NCBI RefSeq assembly: GCF_000763885.1
Contig: NZ_JRKO01000004.1
Location: forward strand, 54,713 to 118,712
Length of the DNA: 64,000 nucleotides
From: Paracoccus versutus
GTDB lineage: Bacteria > Pseudomonadota > Alphaproteobacteria > Rhodobacterales > Rhodobacteraceae
Reading direction: 5' to 3'
The notes under the pieces were generated by a model. It made no database searches, was not told the origin of the DNA, and saw nothing but the letters and a program-made list of their open reading frames with translations. The position numbers and the translations under genes are program-made. Position 1 is the first letter of the stretch, and every line of letters starts with the position of its first letter. Of this stretch, positions 20,823 through 31,400 are shown piece after piece.

Positions 20823-20855
20823 GGACCGCCCCTGAACCGGGCGGTCCTTTCTTTT
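20823..20855 (+). terminator. Rho-independent terminator after lpdA
   Basis: A 9-bp perfect stem GGACCGCCC/GGGCGGTCC (20823-20831 and 20839-20847) is followed by TTTCTTTT. It ends the TCA block 53 bp past the lpdA stop. Confidence 0.9.
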
Positions 20856-20917
20856 GATTTCCCCGACTCTGGCAGCTGCGGCTAATCCCTTGGTCAATGA
20901 AAAGACAAGGGGCAGTC

Positions 20918-21412
20918 ATGAAATCCATTATCGGACTGTTGGCGCTGGCCGGCACGCTGGCCGTCGGCGCCTGCGGCGACAACCGGGTCGATCCCGACCG
21001 CCGCTATCTGGTCGAACCCCGCGCCTCGGCGGCCCAGGTCGCCGCGCTGCACCCCAACGAGACGCCGGAACTGCGCCGGCTGATCAACAAATACGCCGCG
21101 GAATACGACGTGCCGGTGGACCTGGTGCATCGCGTCATCATCCGCGAATCGACCCATCGGCCGGGCGCCCGCAACGGCCCCTATTACGGGCTGATGCAGA
21201 TCCTGCCCGCCACCGCGCGCGGCATGGGCTATCGCGGCCAGCCCGCCGGGCTGCTGGATGCCGAGACGAACCTGAAATACGGCGTCAAATACCTCCGCGG
21301 CGCCTATATGGTCGCTGACGGCAACAAGGACGCCGCGGTGAAATGGTATTCCCGCGGCTATTACTACGAGGCCAAGCGCAAGGGCCTGCTGCAAGCCACC
21401 GGCCTGCGCTGA
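20918..21412 (+). CDS. Lytic transglycosylase (SLT domain) lipoprotein
   Basis: The 164-residue protein has a lipoprotein signal ending GTLAVGAC (Cys at about 20), then a short linker and a soluble lytic transglycosylase domain. The catalytic Glu is in VIIRESTHRPGARNG, followed by YYGLMQILPATARGMGYRG and NLKYGVKYLRGAY, the classical ES and GLMQ motifs. It should cleave peptidoglycan glycan strands at the inner face of the outer membrane. I prefer the ATG at 20918, preceded by AAGGGG, to one seven codons earlier. Terminator at 21434. Confidence 0.92.
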   Translation: MKSIIGLLALAGTLAVGACGDNRVDPDRRYLVEPRASAAQVAALHPNETPELRRLINKYAAEYDVPVDLVHRVIIRESTHRPGARNGPYYGLMQILPATARGMGYRGQPAGLLDAETNLKYGVKYLRGAYMVADGNKDAAVKWYSRGYYYEAKRKGLLQATGLR

Positions 21413-21433
21413 GGCGAGGGACAGAAGATCGCG

Positions 21434-21458
21434 GGGGCGGCCTTCGGGCCGCCCCTTG
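21434..21458 (+). terminator. Bidirectional-type hairpin between convergent genes
   Basis: The 9-bp stem GGGGCGGCC/GGCCGCCCC with a UUCG tetraloop (21434-21455) lies between the transglycosylase and the convergent acetyltransferase gene. Only a short TT follows on the plus strand. Confidence 0.7.
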
Positions 21459-21460
21459 CA

Positions 21461-21901
21461 TTACAGCTTGCGGTTGTAGCGAATGAAGGGCGACTTCTGC
21501 CCCACCCGGTCATAGAGCATCCGCCCCGGATAATTGTCCTCGGCCGTCAGCCAGTAGACGGCGGGGATGCCGGCGCGGTCGGCCTCGGCATAGACGCCTT
21601 CGATCAGGGCGCGGGCGATGCCGCGGCCGCGGGCCTCGGGGGCGGTGAACAGATCCTGCAGATAGCAGACCCCCTCGTCGCGCCACAGGTTCGGGTGAAA
21701 GACGTAATGCGTCAGGCCCAGCAGCCGGCCGTCCGCCTCGGCCACCAGCCCGTGAAAATCGCGCGGATCGCGCGCCATCAGCCTGCCAAAGGCGCGGTCG
21801 TAAAACGAGGGCGGCCGGTCCGCGAAACCGTAGAAGACCTGGTAGCCCTCATAAAGCCGCTGCCAGCCCTTGCGGTCCTCGGGACGCAGGGCGCGGATCA
21901 T
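21461..21901 (-). CDS. GNAT family N-acetyltransferase
   Basis: The 146-residue protein has the acetyl-CoA loop APEARGRGIARALIEGVYAEA (motif A R/Q-x-x-G-x-G/A) and the following beta strand and helix (AVYWLTAEDNYPGRMLYDRVG) typical of GNAT enzymes. Substrate not predictable. The start ATG at 21901 overlaps the moxR-like stop by 4 bp (ATGA), so the two genes are a coupled minus-strand pair. Confidence 0.85.
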   Translation of the reverse strand: MIRALRPEDRKGWQRLYEGYQVFYGFADRPPSFYDRAFGRLMARDPRDFHGLVAEADGRLLGLTHYVFHPNLWRDEGVCYLQDLFTAPEARGRGIARALIEGVYAEADRAGIPAVYWLTAEDNYPGRMLYDRVGQKSPFIRYNRKL

Positions 21902-22737
21902 CGCTGCCGCCGCGCCATGAAGGCCAGCCGCTCGAACAGCGCCACGTCCTGCTCGTTCTTCAGCAGCGCGCCATGCAGCTTGGGCAGCATCTCGCCGGCG
22001 GGGCGGCGCAGATCCTCGGGCGCCAGATCCTCGGCCAGGATCAGCTTGAGCCAGTCCAGGAGTTCGCTGGTCGAGGGCTTCTTCTTCAGCCCCTGCACCT
22101 CGCGCAGCTCCAGGAACTGGCTCAGCGCCTCATCGAGCAGCCGCGGCTTCAGTCCCGGATAATGCACCTCGACGATGCGCTTCAGCGTCTCGGCGTCGGG
22201 AAAGCGGATGTAGTGGAAGAAGCAGCGGCGCAGGAAGGCGTCCGGCAGCTCCTTTTCGTTGTTCGAGGTGATGATGACAACGGGCCGGTGCCGCGCCCGC
22301 ACCATCTCGCCGGTCTCGTAGACATGGAACTCCATGCGGTCGAGTTCCTGCAGCAGGTCGTTCGGAAACTCGATGTCGGCCTTGTCGATCTCGTCGATCA
22401 GCAGCACCACCTTGCCGGGCGCCTCGAAGGCCTGCCACAGCTTGCCTTTGCGGATGTAGTTCGCAATGTCGTGAACCCGCGCCTCGCCCAGCTGGCTGTC
22501 GCGCAGCCGCGACACGGCGTCGTATTCGTAAAGTCCCTGCTGCGCGCGGGTGGTCGATTTCACGTTCCATTCGACGATGGGCAGGTCCAGGCTGGCCGCG
22601 ACCTGGCGCGCCAGTTCGGTCTTGCCGGTGCCCGGCTCGCCCTTGACCAGCAGCGGGCGTTCCAGCGTGATCGCCGCGTTCACGGCCATGGCCAGGTCGG
22701 CAGGAGCCACATAGGTTTCGGTCGATGAAAACTGCAT
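21898..22737 (-). CDS. MoxR-type AAA+ ATPase
   Basis: The 279-residue protein has Walker A GEPGTGKT (33-40), Walker B LLIDEIDKADIEF, sensor 1 in VVIITSNNEKELPDAFLRRC (with the arginine finger region), and the C-terminal lid. It is a MoxR-family ATPase (CbbQ/NirQ/CoxD style), chaperones that remodel metalloenzymes together with a VWA-domain partner. No VWA gene adjoins it here; the coupled downstream gene is a GNAT acetyltransferase. Target unknown. Confidence 0.85.
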   Translation of the reverse strand: MQFSSTETYVAPADLAMAVNAAITLERPLLVKGEPGTGKTELARQVAASLDLPIVEWNVKSTTRAQQGLYEYDAVSRLRDSQLGEARVHDIANYIRKGKLWQAFEAPGKVVLLIDEIDKADIEFPNDLLQELDRMEFHVYETGEMVRARHRPVVIITSNNEKELPDAFLRRCFFHYIRFPDAETLKRIVEVHYPGLKPRLLDEALSQFLELREVQGLKKKPSTSELLDWLKLILAEDLAPEDLRRPAGEMLPKLHGALLKNEQDVALFERLAFMARRQR

Positions 22738-22898
22738 TCGCCTGTCCTTTGCGCAATCTGCGCGACCCTAGCCAGCACCCGCCGGCTTCGCAAGCCGCCG
22801 AGGAAAACCTGTCGGAATGGGCTAGTGACAATTGGTCTGCCATACTTTATGCGGGCGCCAAGGATCGGGCATCCAGTCGCCCGGCTCCCGGAGGAACG

Positions 22899-23321
22899 AT
22901 GAAAGCCCAGACCTTTCTGCCCGAAGATTATCGCCCCGCCGAAGACGAACCTTTCATGAATGAACGGCAACTGGAGTATTTCCGCCGCAAGCTGATCGCA
23001 TGGAAGCAGGAACTTCTGGACCAATCCGCGGAAACGCTGGAAGGTCTTCAGGACAGCGCCCGCAACGTGCCGGACCTGGCCGACCGCGCCTCCGAGGAAA
23101 CCGACCGCTCGCTGGAACTGCGCACCCGCGACCGCCAGCGCAAGCTGGTGACCAAGATCGACGCGGCCCTGCGCCGCATCGAGACCGGCGAATACGGCTA
23201 TTGCGAAATGACCGGCGAGCCGATCAGCCTCAAACGGCTGGACGCGCGCCCCATCGCCACCATGACGCTGGAAGCGCAGGAACGCCACGAACGGCGCGAG
23301 CGCGTGCATCGCGACGACTGA
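22899..23321 (+). CDS. dksA: RNA polymerase-binding transcription factor DksA, zinc-free type
   Basis: The 140-residue protein has the coiled-coil with acidic tip DLADRA (Asp59, Asp62, DxxDxA) that enters the RNA polymerase secondary channel, and a C-terminal globular end. The zinc finger is degenerate: only Cys102 remains (YCEMTGEPI), and the second CxxC pair is ATMTLEAQ. So it cannot hold Zn in the classic four-Cys way, as known for some Rhodobacter DksA. The ATG at 22899 has GGAGGA just upstream. It should work with ppGpp in stringent control. Monocistronic, divergent from moxR. Confidence 0.93.
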   Translation: MKAQTFLPEDYRPAEDEPFMNERQLEYFRRKLIAWKQELLDQSAETLEGLQDSARNVPDLADRASEETDRSLELRTRDRQRKLVTKIDAALRRIETGEYGYCEMTGEPISLKRLDARPIATMTLEAQERHERRERVHRDD

Positions 23322-23364
23322 CCCGCCGGCCCCTTCGGGGGCCGCTTTCGCAGCCAAGGGCGCC

Positions 23365-24486
23365 ATGTCCGGCCTGAAGCATCACCCCGTCACCATCATC
23401 GGCGCAGGCGTGGCCGGCCTGACCGCGGCCTGCGCCCTGGCGCAGCGCGGGGCAGAGGTCACGGTGCTGGAACGCGCCGGCGCCCTGCGCGAGGTGGGCG
23501 CAGGCTTGCAGATCTCGCCCAATGCCTGCCGGGTCCTTGCGGCGCTGGGGCTCGAATCGCGGTTCCGGGCGATCTCGCTGCCCTCCGAACGGGTCGAGCT
23601 GCGCGATTCGACCGGCCGCATGGTGGCGCGGCTGGACCTGGCGCGGCATCGCCCCGGAGATCCGTTCCGCCTCGTGCATCGCGCGCGGCTGGTCGCCCTG
23701 CTGGAAGAGGCCGCGCGAGAAGCCGGCGCCCGCATCGAACTGGGCCATGACGTCGCCGAACTGCCCGAGGTGCCGCTGCTGATCGGTGCGGACGGGGTGA
23801 AAAGCCGCCTGCGCGCGGTGCTGAACGGCCCCGAGACCCCCTTCTTCACCGGCCAGACCGCCTGGCGCGCGCTGATCCCGGCCGAACCCAATGCCGCGCC
23901 GGTGGCGCAGGTCTTCATGGGACCGGGCCGGCACCTGGTCAGCTATCCGCTGGGCCAGGGCCAGCGCAATATCGTCGCCGTGGTCGAACGGCCGGACTGG
24001 CAGGAGGAAGGCTGGTCCATCCCTGGCGAGCCCTCCGAGCTGCGCGCCGCCTTCGCCCGCTTCGGCGGCCCGGTGCCCGGCTGGCTGGACCGGGTCGAGC
24101 AGGTCGGCATCTGGGGCCTCTTCCGCCACCCGGTCGCCGCGCATTGGCAGGACGGCCGGCGGGCGCTGATCGGCGACGCGGCCCATCCCACCCTGCCCTT
24201 CATGGCGCAGGGTGCGGTCATGGCGATCGAGGATGCCTGGGTGCTGGCTGCCTGCCTCGACGCGGGCCCGGACCAGGAAGCCGCGCTGGCGCGGTTCCAG
24301 ACGCTGCGCCAGCCGCGCTGCCGACGCATCGTCGAGGCGGCCAATGCCAATGCCCGCAACTACCACCTGCGCGGCCCGACCCGCGCGGTCGCCCATGCCG
24401 GGCTGCGCGCCGTCTCGCGCCTCGCCCCGACACGGCTGATCGAGCGCTTCGCCTGGCTCTACGACCACGACCCGACAGCCCTCTAG
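23365..24486 (+). CDS. FAD-dependent aromatic hydroxylase-like monooxygenase
   Basis: The 373-residue protein is of the group A flavoprotein monooxygenase type. It has GxGxxG in VTIIGAGVAGLTAACALAQRG (9-29), the DG motif LIGADGVKSRLRAVL, and the GD motif ALIGDAAHPTLPFMAQGA. The closest remembered families are salicylate 1-monooxygenase-like and FAD-binding UbiH-like proteins. The substrate is not inferable, and neighbours give no pathway hint. Repeats of the GTATTTG family immediately follow its stop. Confidence 0.85.
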   Translation: MSGLKHHPVTIIGAGVAGLTAACALAQRGAEVTVLERAGALREVGAGLQISPNACRVLAALGLESRFRAISLPSERVELRDSTGRMVARLDLARHRPGDPFRLVHRARLVALLEEAAREAGARIELGHDVAELPEVPLLIGADGVKSRLRAVLNGPETPFFTGQTAWRALIPAEPNAAPVAQVFMGPGRHLVSYPLGQGQRNIVAVVERPDWQEEGWSIPGEPSELRAAFARFGGPVPGWLDRVEQVGIWGLFRHPVAAHWQDGRRALIGDAAHPTLPFMAQGAVMAIEDAWVLAACLDAGPDQEAALARFQTLRQPRCRRIVEAANANARNYHLRGPTRAVAHAGLRAVSRLAPTRLIERFAWLYDHDPTAL

Positions 24487-24500
24487 CCGGGCACCCGAAC

Positions 24501-24636
24501 TTCTCTGTTCCCCAAATACCCATACGGCAGCGACGCCGGCACGGTCGCATGGGTATTTGGGGAACAGAGAAAATGCCGGGCCGCGCCCCCATGGCGCGCC
24601 CAGGCCTGTTTCACGGTTTCTCAAATACTCCCGCCG
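24501..24636. repeat. Perfect 23-bp inverted pair plus a third copy of the GTATTTG repeat
   Basis: TTCTCTGTTCCCCAAATACC (24501-24520, continuing CAT) is mirrored exactly by ATGGGTATTTGGGGAACAGA (24549-24568, continuing GAA), with a 25-bp spacer. A third, left-facing copy reads TTTCTCAAATACTCCCGCCG at 24617-24636. The cluster fills the 180 bp between the convergent monooxygenase and glmM genes and could fold as a long hairpin, possibly ending transcription from both sides. Confidence 0.8.
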
Positions 24637-24666
24637 ACGCCGCCACCAACGCGATGGCGCAGACGG

Positions 24667-26010
24667 TCAGGTGGCCCTCTCGACCGCCGCGACGATGTTC
24701 TCGACCACCTCGCGCAGCACCGTCTCGTCCTCGGCCTCGGCCATGACCCGGATCAAGGGCTCGGTGCCGGACTTGCGGATCAGCACCCGGCCGCAGCCGT
24801 TCAGCCGCGCCTCGGCCCGCGCGATCTCGGCCTGGACGCTATCCTGGGACAGCGGATCGGCGCCCTGGGCGTAGCGCACGTTCTTCAGGAGTTGCGGCAC
24901 CGGCTCGAACTGCGCCACCAGCTCCGAGGCGCGCCGGCCGCTGTCCGCCAGCGCCGCCAGGAATTGCAGGCTGGCGATCAGCCCGTCGCCGGTGGTGGCG
25001 TAGTCGGTCATCACGATATGGCCCGACTGCTCGCCGCCCAGGTTGAAGCCTGCGCCGCGCATCCGCTCGACCACGTAGCGGTCGCCGACGGCGGTGCGCT
25101 CCAGCCGCAGCCCGCGGGTTTGCAGGAAGCGTTCCAGCCCCAGGTTCGACATCACCGTCGCCACCAGCGCGCCGCCGCGCAGCCGGCCCTGCGCCGCCCA
25201 GCGGTCGGCCAGCAGCGCCATGATCTGGTCGCCATCCGCCACCTGGCCCTTTTCATCCACGATCATCACCCGGTCGGCATCGCCGTCCAGGCTGATGCCC
25301 ATGTCGGCGCCATGTTCCAGCACCGCGCGGGCGCAGGCCTCGGGATGGGTCGAGCCCAGCCCGTCGTTGATATTGTGCCCGTTCGGGGAAACCCCCAGCG
25401 GGATCACCTCGGCGCCCAGTTCCCACAGCACGTCCGGCGCGGCGCGATAGGCGGCGCCGTTGGCGCAATCCACCACCACCTTCAGCCCCTCCAGCCGCTG
25501 GCCCGAGGGGAAGGTGGTCTTGGCATATTCGACATAGCGCCCGCGCCCGTCGTCGATGCGCTTGGCGCGGCCGATGTTCTGCGGCTGGGCCGGGACGATC
25601 TCGCCCGCGACGATGGATTCGATCTCGGCCTCGGCCTCGTCGGACAGCTTGAACCCGTCGGGGCCGAAGAATTTGATGCCGTTGTCCTGCGCCGGGTTGT
25701 GGCTGGCCGAGATCATGATGCCGACATCCGCCCGCATGGACCGCGTCAGATAGCCCACCGCCGGCGTCGGCACCGGGCCCAGGAGCAGCACGTTCATGCC
25801 GGTCGAGGTCAGCCCCGCCGTCAGCGCGTTTTCCAGCATGTAGCCCGACAGGCGCGTGTCCTTGCCGATGACGACGCGGTGGTGATCCTCGCCGTTGCGG
25901 CGGAAATAGCGGCCGGCGGCGGCACCCAGGCGCAGCGCCATCTCGGCCGTCATCGGATGGGTATTGGCGCGGCCCCGCACGCCGTCGGTGCCGAAAAGTT
26001 TCCTGCTCAT
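24667..26010 (-). CDS. glmM: Phosphoglucosamine mutase
   Basis: The 447-residue enzyme converts glucosamine-6-phosphate to glucosamine-1-phosphate for peptidoglycan and LPS precursors. The active serine is Ser103 in [12 protein letters not shown]. The metal loop is [11 protein letters not shown], the sugar loop GGEQSGHIV, and the phosphate-binding end [12 protein letters not shown]. It starts [16 protein letters not shown]. It is the last gene of a folB-folP-glmM minus-strand group, 19 bp after folP, an arrangement widely seen in bacteria. Confidence 0.97.
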   Translation of the reverse strand: MSRKLFGTDGVRGRANTHPMTAEMALRLGAAAGRYFRRNGEDHHRVVIGKDTRLSGYMLENALTAGLTSTGMNVLLLGPVPTPAVGYLTRSMRADVGIMISASHNPAQDNGIKFFGPDGFKLSDEAEAEIESIVAGEIVPAQPQNIGRAKRIDDGRGRYVEYAKTTFPSGQRLEGLKVVVDCANGAAYRAAPDVLWELGAEVIPLGVSPNGHNINDGLGSTHPEACARAVLEHGADMGISLDGDADRVMIVDEKGQVADGDQIMALLADRWAAQGRLRGGALVATVMSNLGLERFLQTRGLRLERTAVGDRYVVERMRGAGFNLGGEQSGHIVMTDYATTGDGLIASLQFLAALADSGRRASELVAQFEPVPQLLKNVRYAQGADPLSQDSVQAEIARAEARLNGCGRVLIRKSGTEPLIRVMAEAEDETVLREVVENIVAAVERAT

Positions 26011-26029
26011 CTTGCCCCGCTCATCTTGT

Positions 26030-26992
26030 CTATATGGTCACGGCCCGCCAAAGGGCGAGGCCCTGCCTTGTTTCCGCCACGTCATGGACGCGGTGGATCT
26101 GTATGCCCTGCGCGATCCCGTAGAGTGTCACCGCCAGCGTCCCCGGCACCCGGTCCGCCGGCCGCTCGGCCCCGCCGATGCCGCCGATGAACCGCTTGCG
26201 CGACACGCCCAGCAGCACGGCGCAGCCCAGCCCGTGATAGACCGAGATCCGCCGCAGGATGGCCAGATTATGCTCTTGCGTCTTGCCGAAACCAATGCCC
26301 GGATCGATCACGATCCTGTCGCGCGGGATGCCCGCCGCCTCGGCCCGCGCGATGCGCTCGGCCAGCGCGTCATAGACGTCCAGCAGCACGTCGCCATAGC
26401 TCGGGTTGTCCTGCATCGTCTCGGGGATGCCCTGGGCGTGCATCAGGCAGACCGGCACGCCCGCCGCGGCCACCGTCCCGGCCATGGCCGGGTCGAAGTC
26501 GAAGCCCGAGACATCGTTGACCAGCCCCGCCCCGGCTGCGATGGCGGCCCGCGCCACCTCGGCCTTGCGGGTATCGACCGAGATCGCCGCCAGGCCACGG
26601 CCCGCGACGATGGCGGGGGCGAGGCGGGCGATTTCCTCGGCCGCCGGCACCTCGCGCGCGCCGGGCCGGGTCGATTCGCCGCCGATGTCCAGGATCTCGG
26701 CCCCCTGTGCGGCCAGCAACCGCGCCTGCTCGGCCCCGTCATAGGCGCCACCGTCCGAGAAGCTGTCGGGCGTGGCATTGACGATGCCCATGATGCGCGG
26801 CCGGTCCAGGGACAGGCCCAGCAGCGGCGCGCGGGGCGCGGTCAGCGCCGCCAGCACCGCATCCGGGGCGCTGTCCACCACGCGCGGCGCCTCGCCACGG
26901 CGCAAAAGCTCGCATTGCGAGAAACGCACCCAGCCGCCGGCCAGCTGCCAGCGGCCCGTCTCAGATGGAATGGGGCGGAAGTAATCGGTCAT
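26030..26992 (-). CDS. folP: Dihydropteroate synthase
   Basis: The 320-residue enzyme condenses p-aminobenzoate with dihydropterin pyrophosphate in folate synthesis. The motifs [51 protein letters not shown] and [11 protein letters not shown] are complete. The N-terminal 70 residues before the first motif are longer than in E. coli, as in related alphaproteobacteria. The ATG at 26992 begins [15 protein letters not shown], preferred over the upstream frame start. Preceded by folB (45 bp), followed by glmM. Confidence 0.95.
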   Translation of the reverse strand: MTDYFRPIPSETGRWQLAGGWVRFSQCELLRRGEAPRVVDSAPDAVLAALTAPRAPLLGLSLDRPRIMGIVNATPDSFSDGGAYDGAEQARLLAAQGAEILDIGGESTRPGAREVPAAEEIARLAPAIVAGRGLAAISVDTRKAEVARAAIAAGAGLVNDVSGFDFDPAMAGTVAAAGVPVCLMHAQGIPETMQDNPSYGDVLLDVYDALAERIARAEAAGIPRDRIVIDPGIGFGKTQEHNLAILRRISVYHGLGCAVLLGVSRKRFIGGIGGAERPADRVPGTLAVTLYGIAQGIQIHRVHDVAETRQGLALWRAVTI

Positions 26993-27037
26993 GCCTTGCG
27001 TCTCTACGCCGGCGCACGGCCGATTCAAGCACGAAGA

Positions 27038-27820
27038 TCAAAGACGTGCGGTCGGAATGCAAAAACCTGCCGGCACCGCCGGCTGGGCGGCGCCCTCGGG
27101 CAGCGCCCAGTCGAGGCGGCTTGCCCCCAGCCGCTCGGCCAGCCACAGCGCCAGCGCCTGCGGCTCGGCCGCCAGCCCGGCCACGTCGCGCACCATGCGC
27201 GCGGGCGCCCAGACCACGGCGCGGCCTTCGGTCGCGGCCCAGTCCAGCTCGGTGCGGCTGTCGGCCACGGTCAGCCCCAGGCGGCCGGCCAAGGCCCAGG
27301 CGGCCTGGTCCAGCGCCAGCAGCGCGATCTCGCGCAGGTTGCCGCCCTGCGGCAGCGGCAGGCCCGGCGCATCGGGAACCAGCGCCACCGCGCCCTCGGG
27401 CAGGGCCAGGTCGCGGCCGTGAAAGACCACCCGGATCGGCGCCCGGACCTGGTCGGCCTCGACCCGCGCCTGGCGGCGCACCAGCGTCACCCCCAGCGCG
27501 CCGGGGATGCGGTCCAGCTTCTCGACCGTGACCGAGACCTGCGCCGCGCGCGGATGCGCCAGGATCTGCGCCGCGATCTTCTCGGCCAGCGTCTCGAGCA
27601 GGTCATAGCGGCGATCCGCCAGCCCGGCCGCCACGGCGCCGGTCAGGATGTCATAGGAAAGGATCCGGTCCACCTCGTCGTTGACGCCGACGACATGGGT
27701 CGCCAGTTCCACGTCGATGTTGAAGCGCAGGCGCTGCGGCTGGCCGCGTTCGGTCTGGAACGCGCCGATCTCGGCCGAAAGGATATAGTCGCGCAGGTGG
27801 ATACGGTCAGGCTGGTCCAT
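27038..27820 (-). CDS. folB: Dihydroneopterin aldolase with a C-terminal extension
   Basis: Residues 1-118 are a FolB domain: DRIHLRDYILSAEIGAFQTE, SYDILTGAVAAGLADRRYDLLETLAEKIA with the catalytic Glu/Lys region, and VSVTVEKLDRIPGALGV. It makes 6-hydroxymethyl-dihydropterin for the FolP step. The remaining 140 residues (about 120-260) are an extra alpha/beta-looking segment that I do not recognise. It contains VRAPIRVVFHGRDLALPEGAV and WAATEGRAVVWAPARMVRDV. Normal FolB is about 120 residues, so the protein is double length. It could be a fused second enzyme or a partner domain. Confidence 0.88.
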   Translation of the reverse strand: MDQPDRIHLRDYILSAEIGAFQTERGQPQRLRFNIDVELATHVVGVNDEVDRILSYDILTGAVAAGLADRRYDLLETLAEKIAAQILAHPRAAQVSVTVEKLDRIPGALGVTLVRRQARVEADQVRAPIRVVFHGRDLALPEGAVALVPDAPGLPLPQGGNLREIALLALDQAAWALAGRLGLTVADSRTELDWAATEGRAVVWAPARMVRDVAGLAAEPQALALWLAERLGASRLDWALPEGAAQPAVPAGFCIPTARL

Positions 27821-27911
27821 GCCGCCCGTGTTTTCAGGAAAACGGCCCCGCCGCAAGGGACAGGGCCGCGCATGGCATGGCAGATTTGCGTCGCCGCCCT
27901 GGGTCGCCGCC

Positions 27912-28451
27912 TCAGTTCGAGGCCAGCCGGCGATCCGAACGGTAGAAGGTATGGCTGCCGATCCGAATCGTGCGCTCGAACCGCTTGGACCAGGAGGGGC
28001 TGACGCCGCGGGCGTGGAAATAGGTCGCGCCGTTGGTCAGGGTGCGCGGCGCACCGGCCAGGGCCGCCATGGCCACCCGTTGCACCCTGGCGTAGGTGCC
28101 CTTTTCGCGGATGCGGGCGTTCTTGTTATAGGTGAACTGGCCGCGCTGGTTCACCACGCCGCAGACGGTCTTGGGAAACCGCGGATGATCGACGCGGTTC
28201 AGGATCACCTCGGCCACGGCCTGCTGGCCCTGCACGCCCTCGCCGCGGGCCTCGAAATACAGCGCCTCGGACAGGCATTGCAGATCGGCGGGATTGATCT
28301 GGACGGTCGCCTGGCGCGTCGCGCGGCCGGACTTGGTTTCATAAGCGACCTGGTGCTTGCCGTCGGCCATGGCCGGAGTGGTTGCGACAGGGGAAAGGGC
28401 GACAGCCACACACACGGAAACGCGCGCCAGCCATGACTTGCTAATCGACAT
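27912..28451 (-). CDS. Cell wall hydrolase, SleB (Hydrolase_2) family
   Basis: The 179-residue protein has a Sec signal peptide (MSISKSWLARVSVCVAVALS, cleavage likely after AMA). It carries a SleB-type domain: LSEALYFEARGEGVQGQQAV with the presumed catalytic Glu, VILNRVDHPRFPKTVCGVV, QFTYN and NGATYFHARGVSPSW. Family members cut peptidoglycan, first known from spore germination but common in non-spore-formers. It lies between folB and the PPDK-like gene on the same strand. The 227-bp upstream gap holds no gene. Confidence 0.88.
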   Translation of the reverse strand: MSISKSWLARVSVCVAVALSPVATTPAMADGKHQVAYETKSGRATRQATVQINPADLQCLSEALYFEARGEGVQGQQAVAEVILNRVDHPRFPKTVCGVVNQRGQFTYNKNARIREKGTYARVQRVAMAALAGAPRTLTNGATYFHARGVSPSWSKRFERTIRIGSHTFYRSDRRLASN

Positions 28452-28678
28452 GTTGGTCCTGTTTTCGGTCCGGGCCCGGCCCGGTCTGGTTCGTCGGAAG
28501 GTCCGCCCGAGGGGTGCCCCGTGGGCGGCGGTCTGGCGTTAAAGGCCCGAAACAGGGCGGGCCGATCCAGCCCACATGGACGTGAGGGACGCGATTCGCT
28601 TGAAATCAAACGATTTTGGCGGAAACCCGCCGACGACAAAATGGCCAACGGGCAGATTCCGGCCAAAACCGGCTGGTC

Positions 28679-31240
<2,562 letters not shown>

Positions 31241-31310
31241 GATGCCGTCACATTAGGCATGGCCGGCGCATTGCTGCAAGTGCGAAGAACAGCAGGTGGT
31301 GCGGCGGGCC

Positions 31311-31396
31311 GGGGGGCTCTGCCCCCCGCGCCTCCTGCGCCCCTCGACGGGGCGCCGGAGGCGCTCCCCCCGGAGTATTTTTGCAACGAAGAAAAG
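31311..31396 (+). repeat. Long hairpin-bearing repeat, copy 1
   Basis: The order of parts is as follows. Hairpin GGGGGGCTCTGCCCCCC (31311-31327) is followed by a two-tier stem CGCCTCC..CGCCCC (31329-31343) pairing with GGGGCG..GGAGGCG (31349-31363). Then come CTCCCCCCGGAG and the core tail GTATTTTTGCAACGAAGAAAA. Copy 2 is inverted at 38058-38141. The outer stem pair is C-G here and A-U in copy 2, a compensatory change. It lies in the 160-bp gap between glyS and the PPDK-like gene. Confidence 0.85.
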
Positions 31397-31400
31397 GGGG

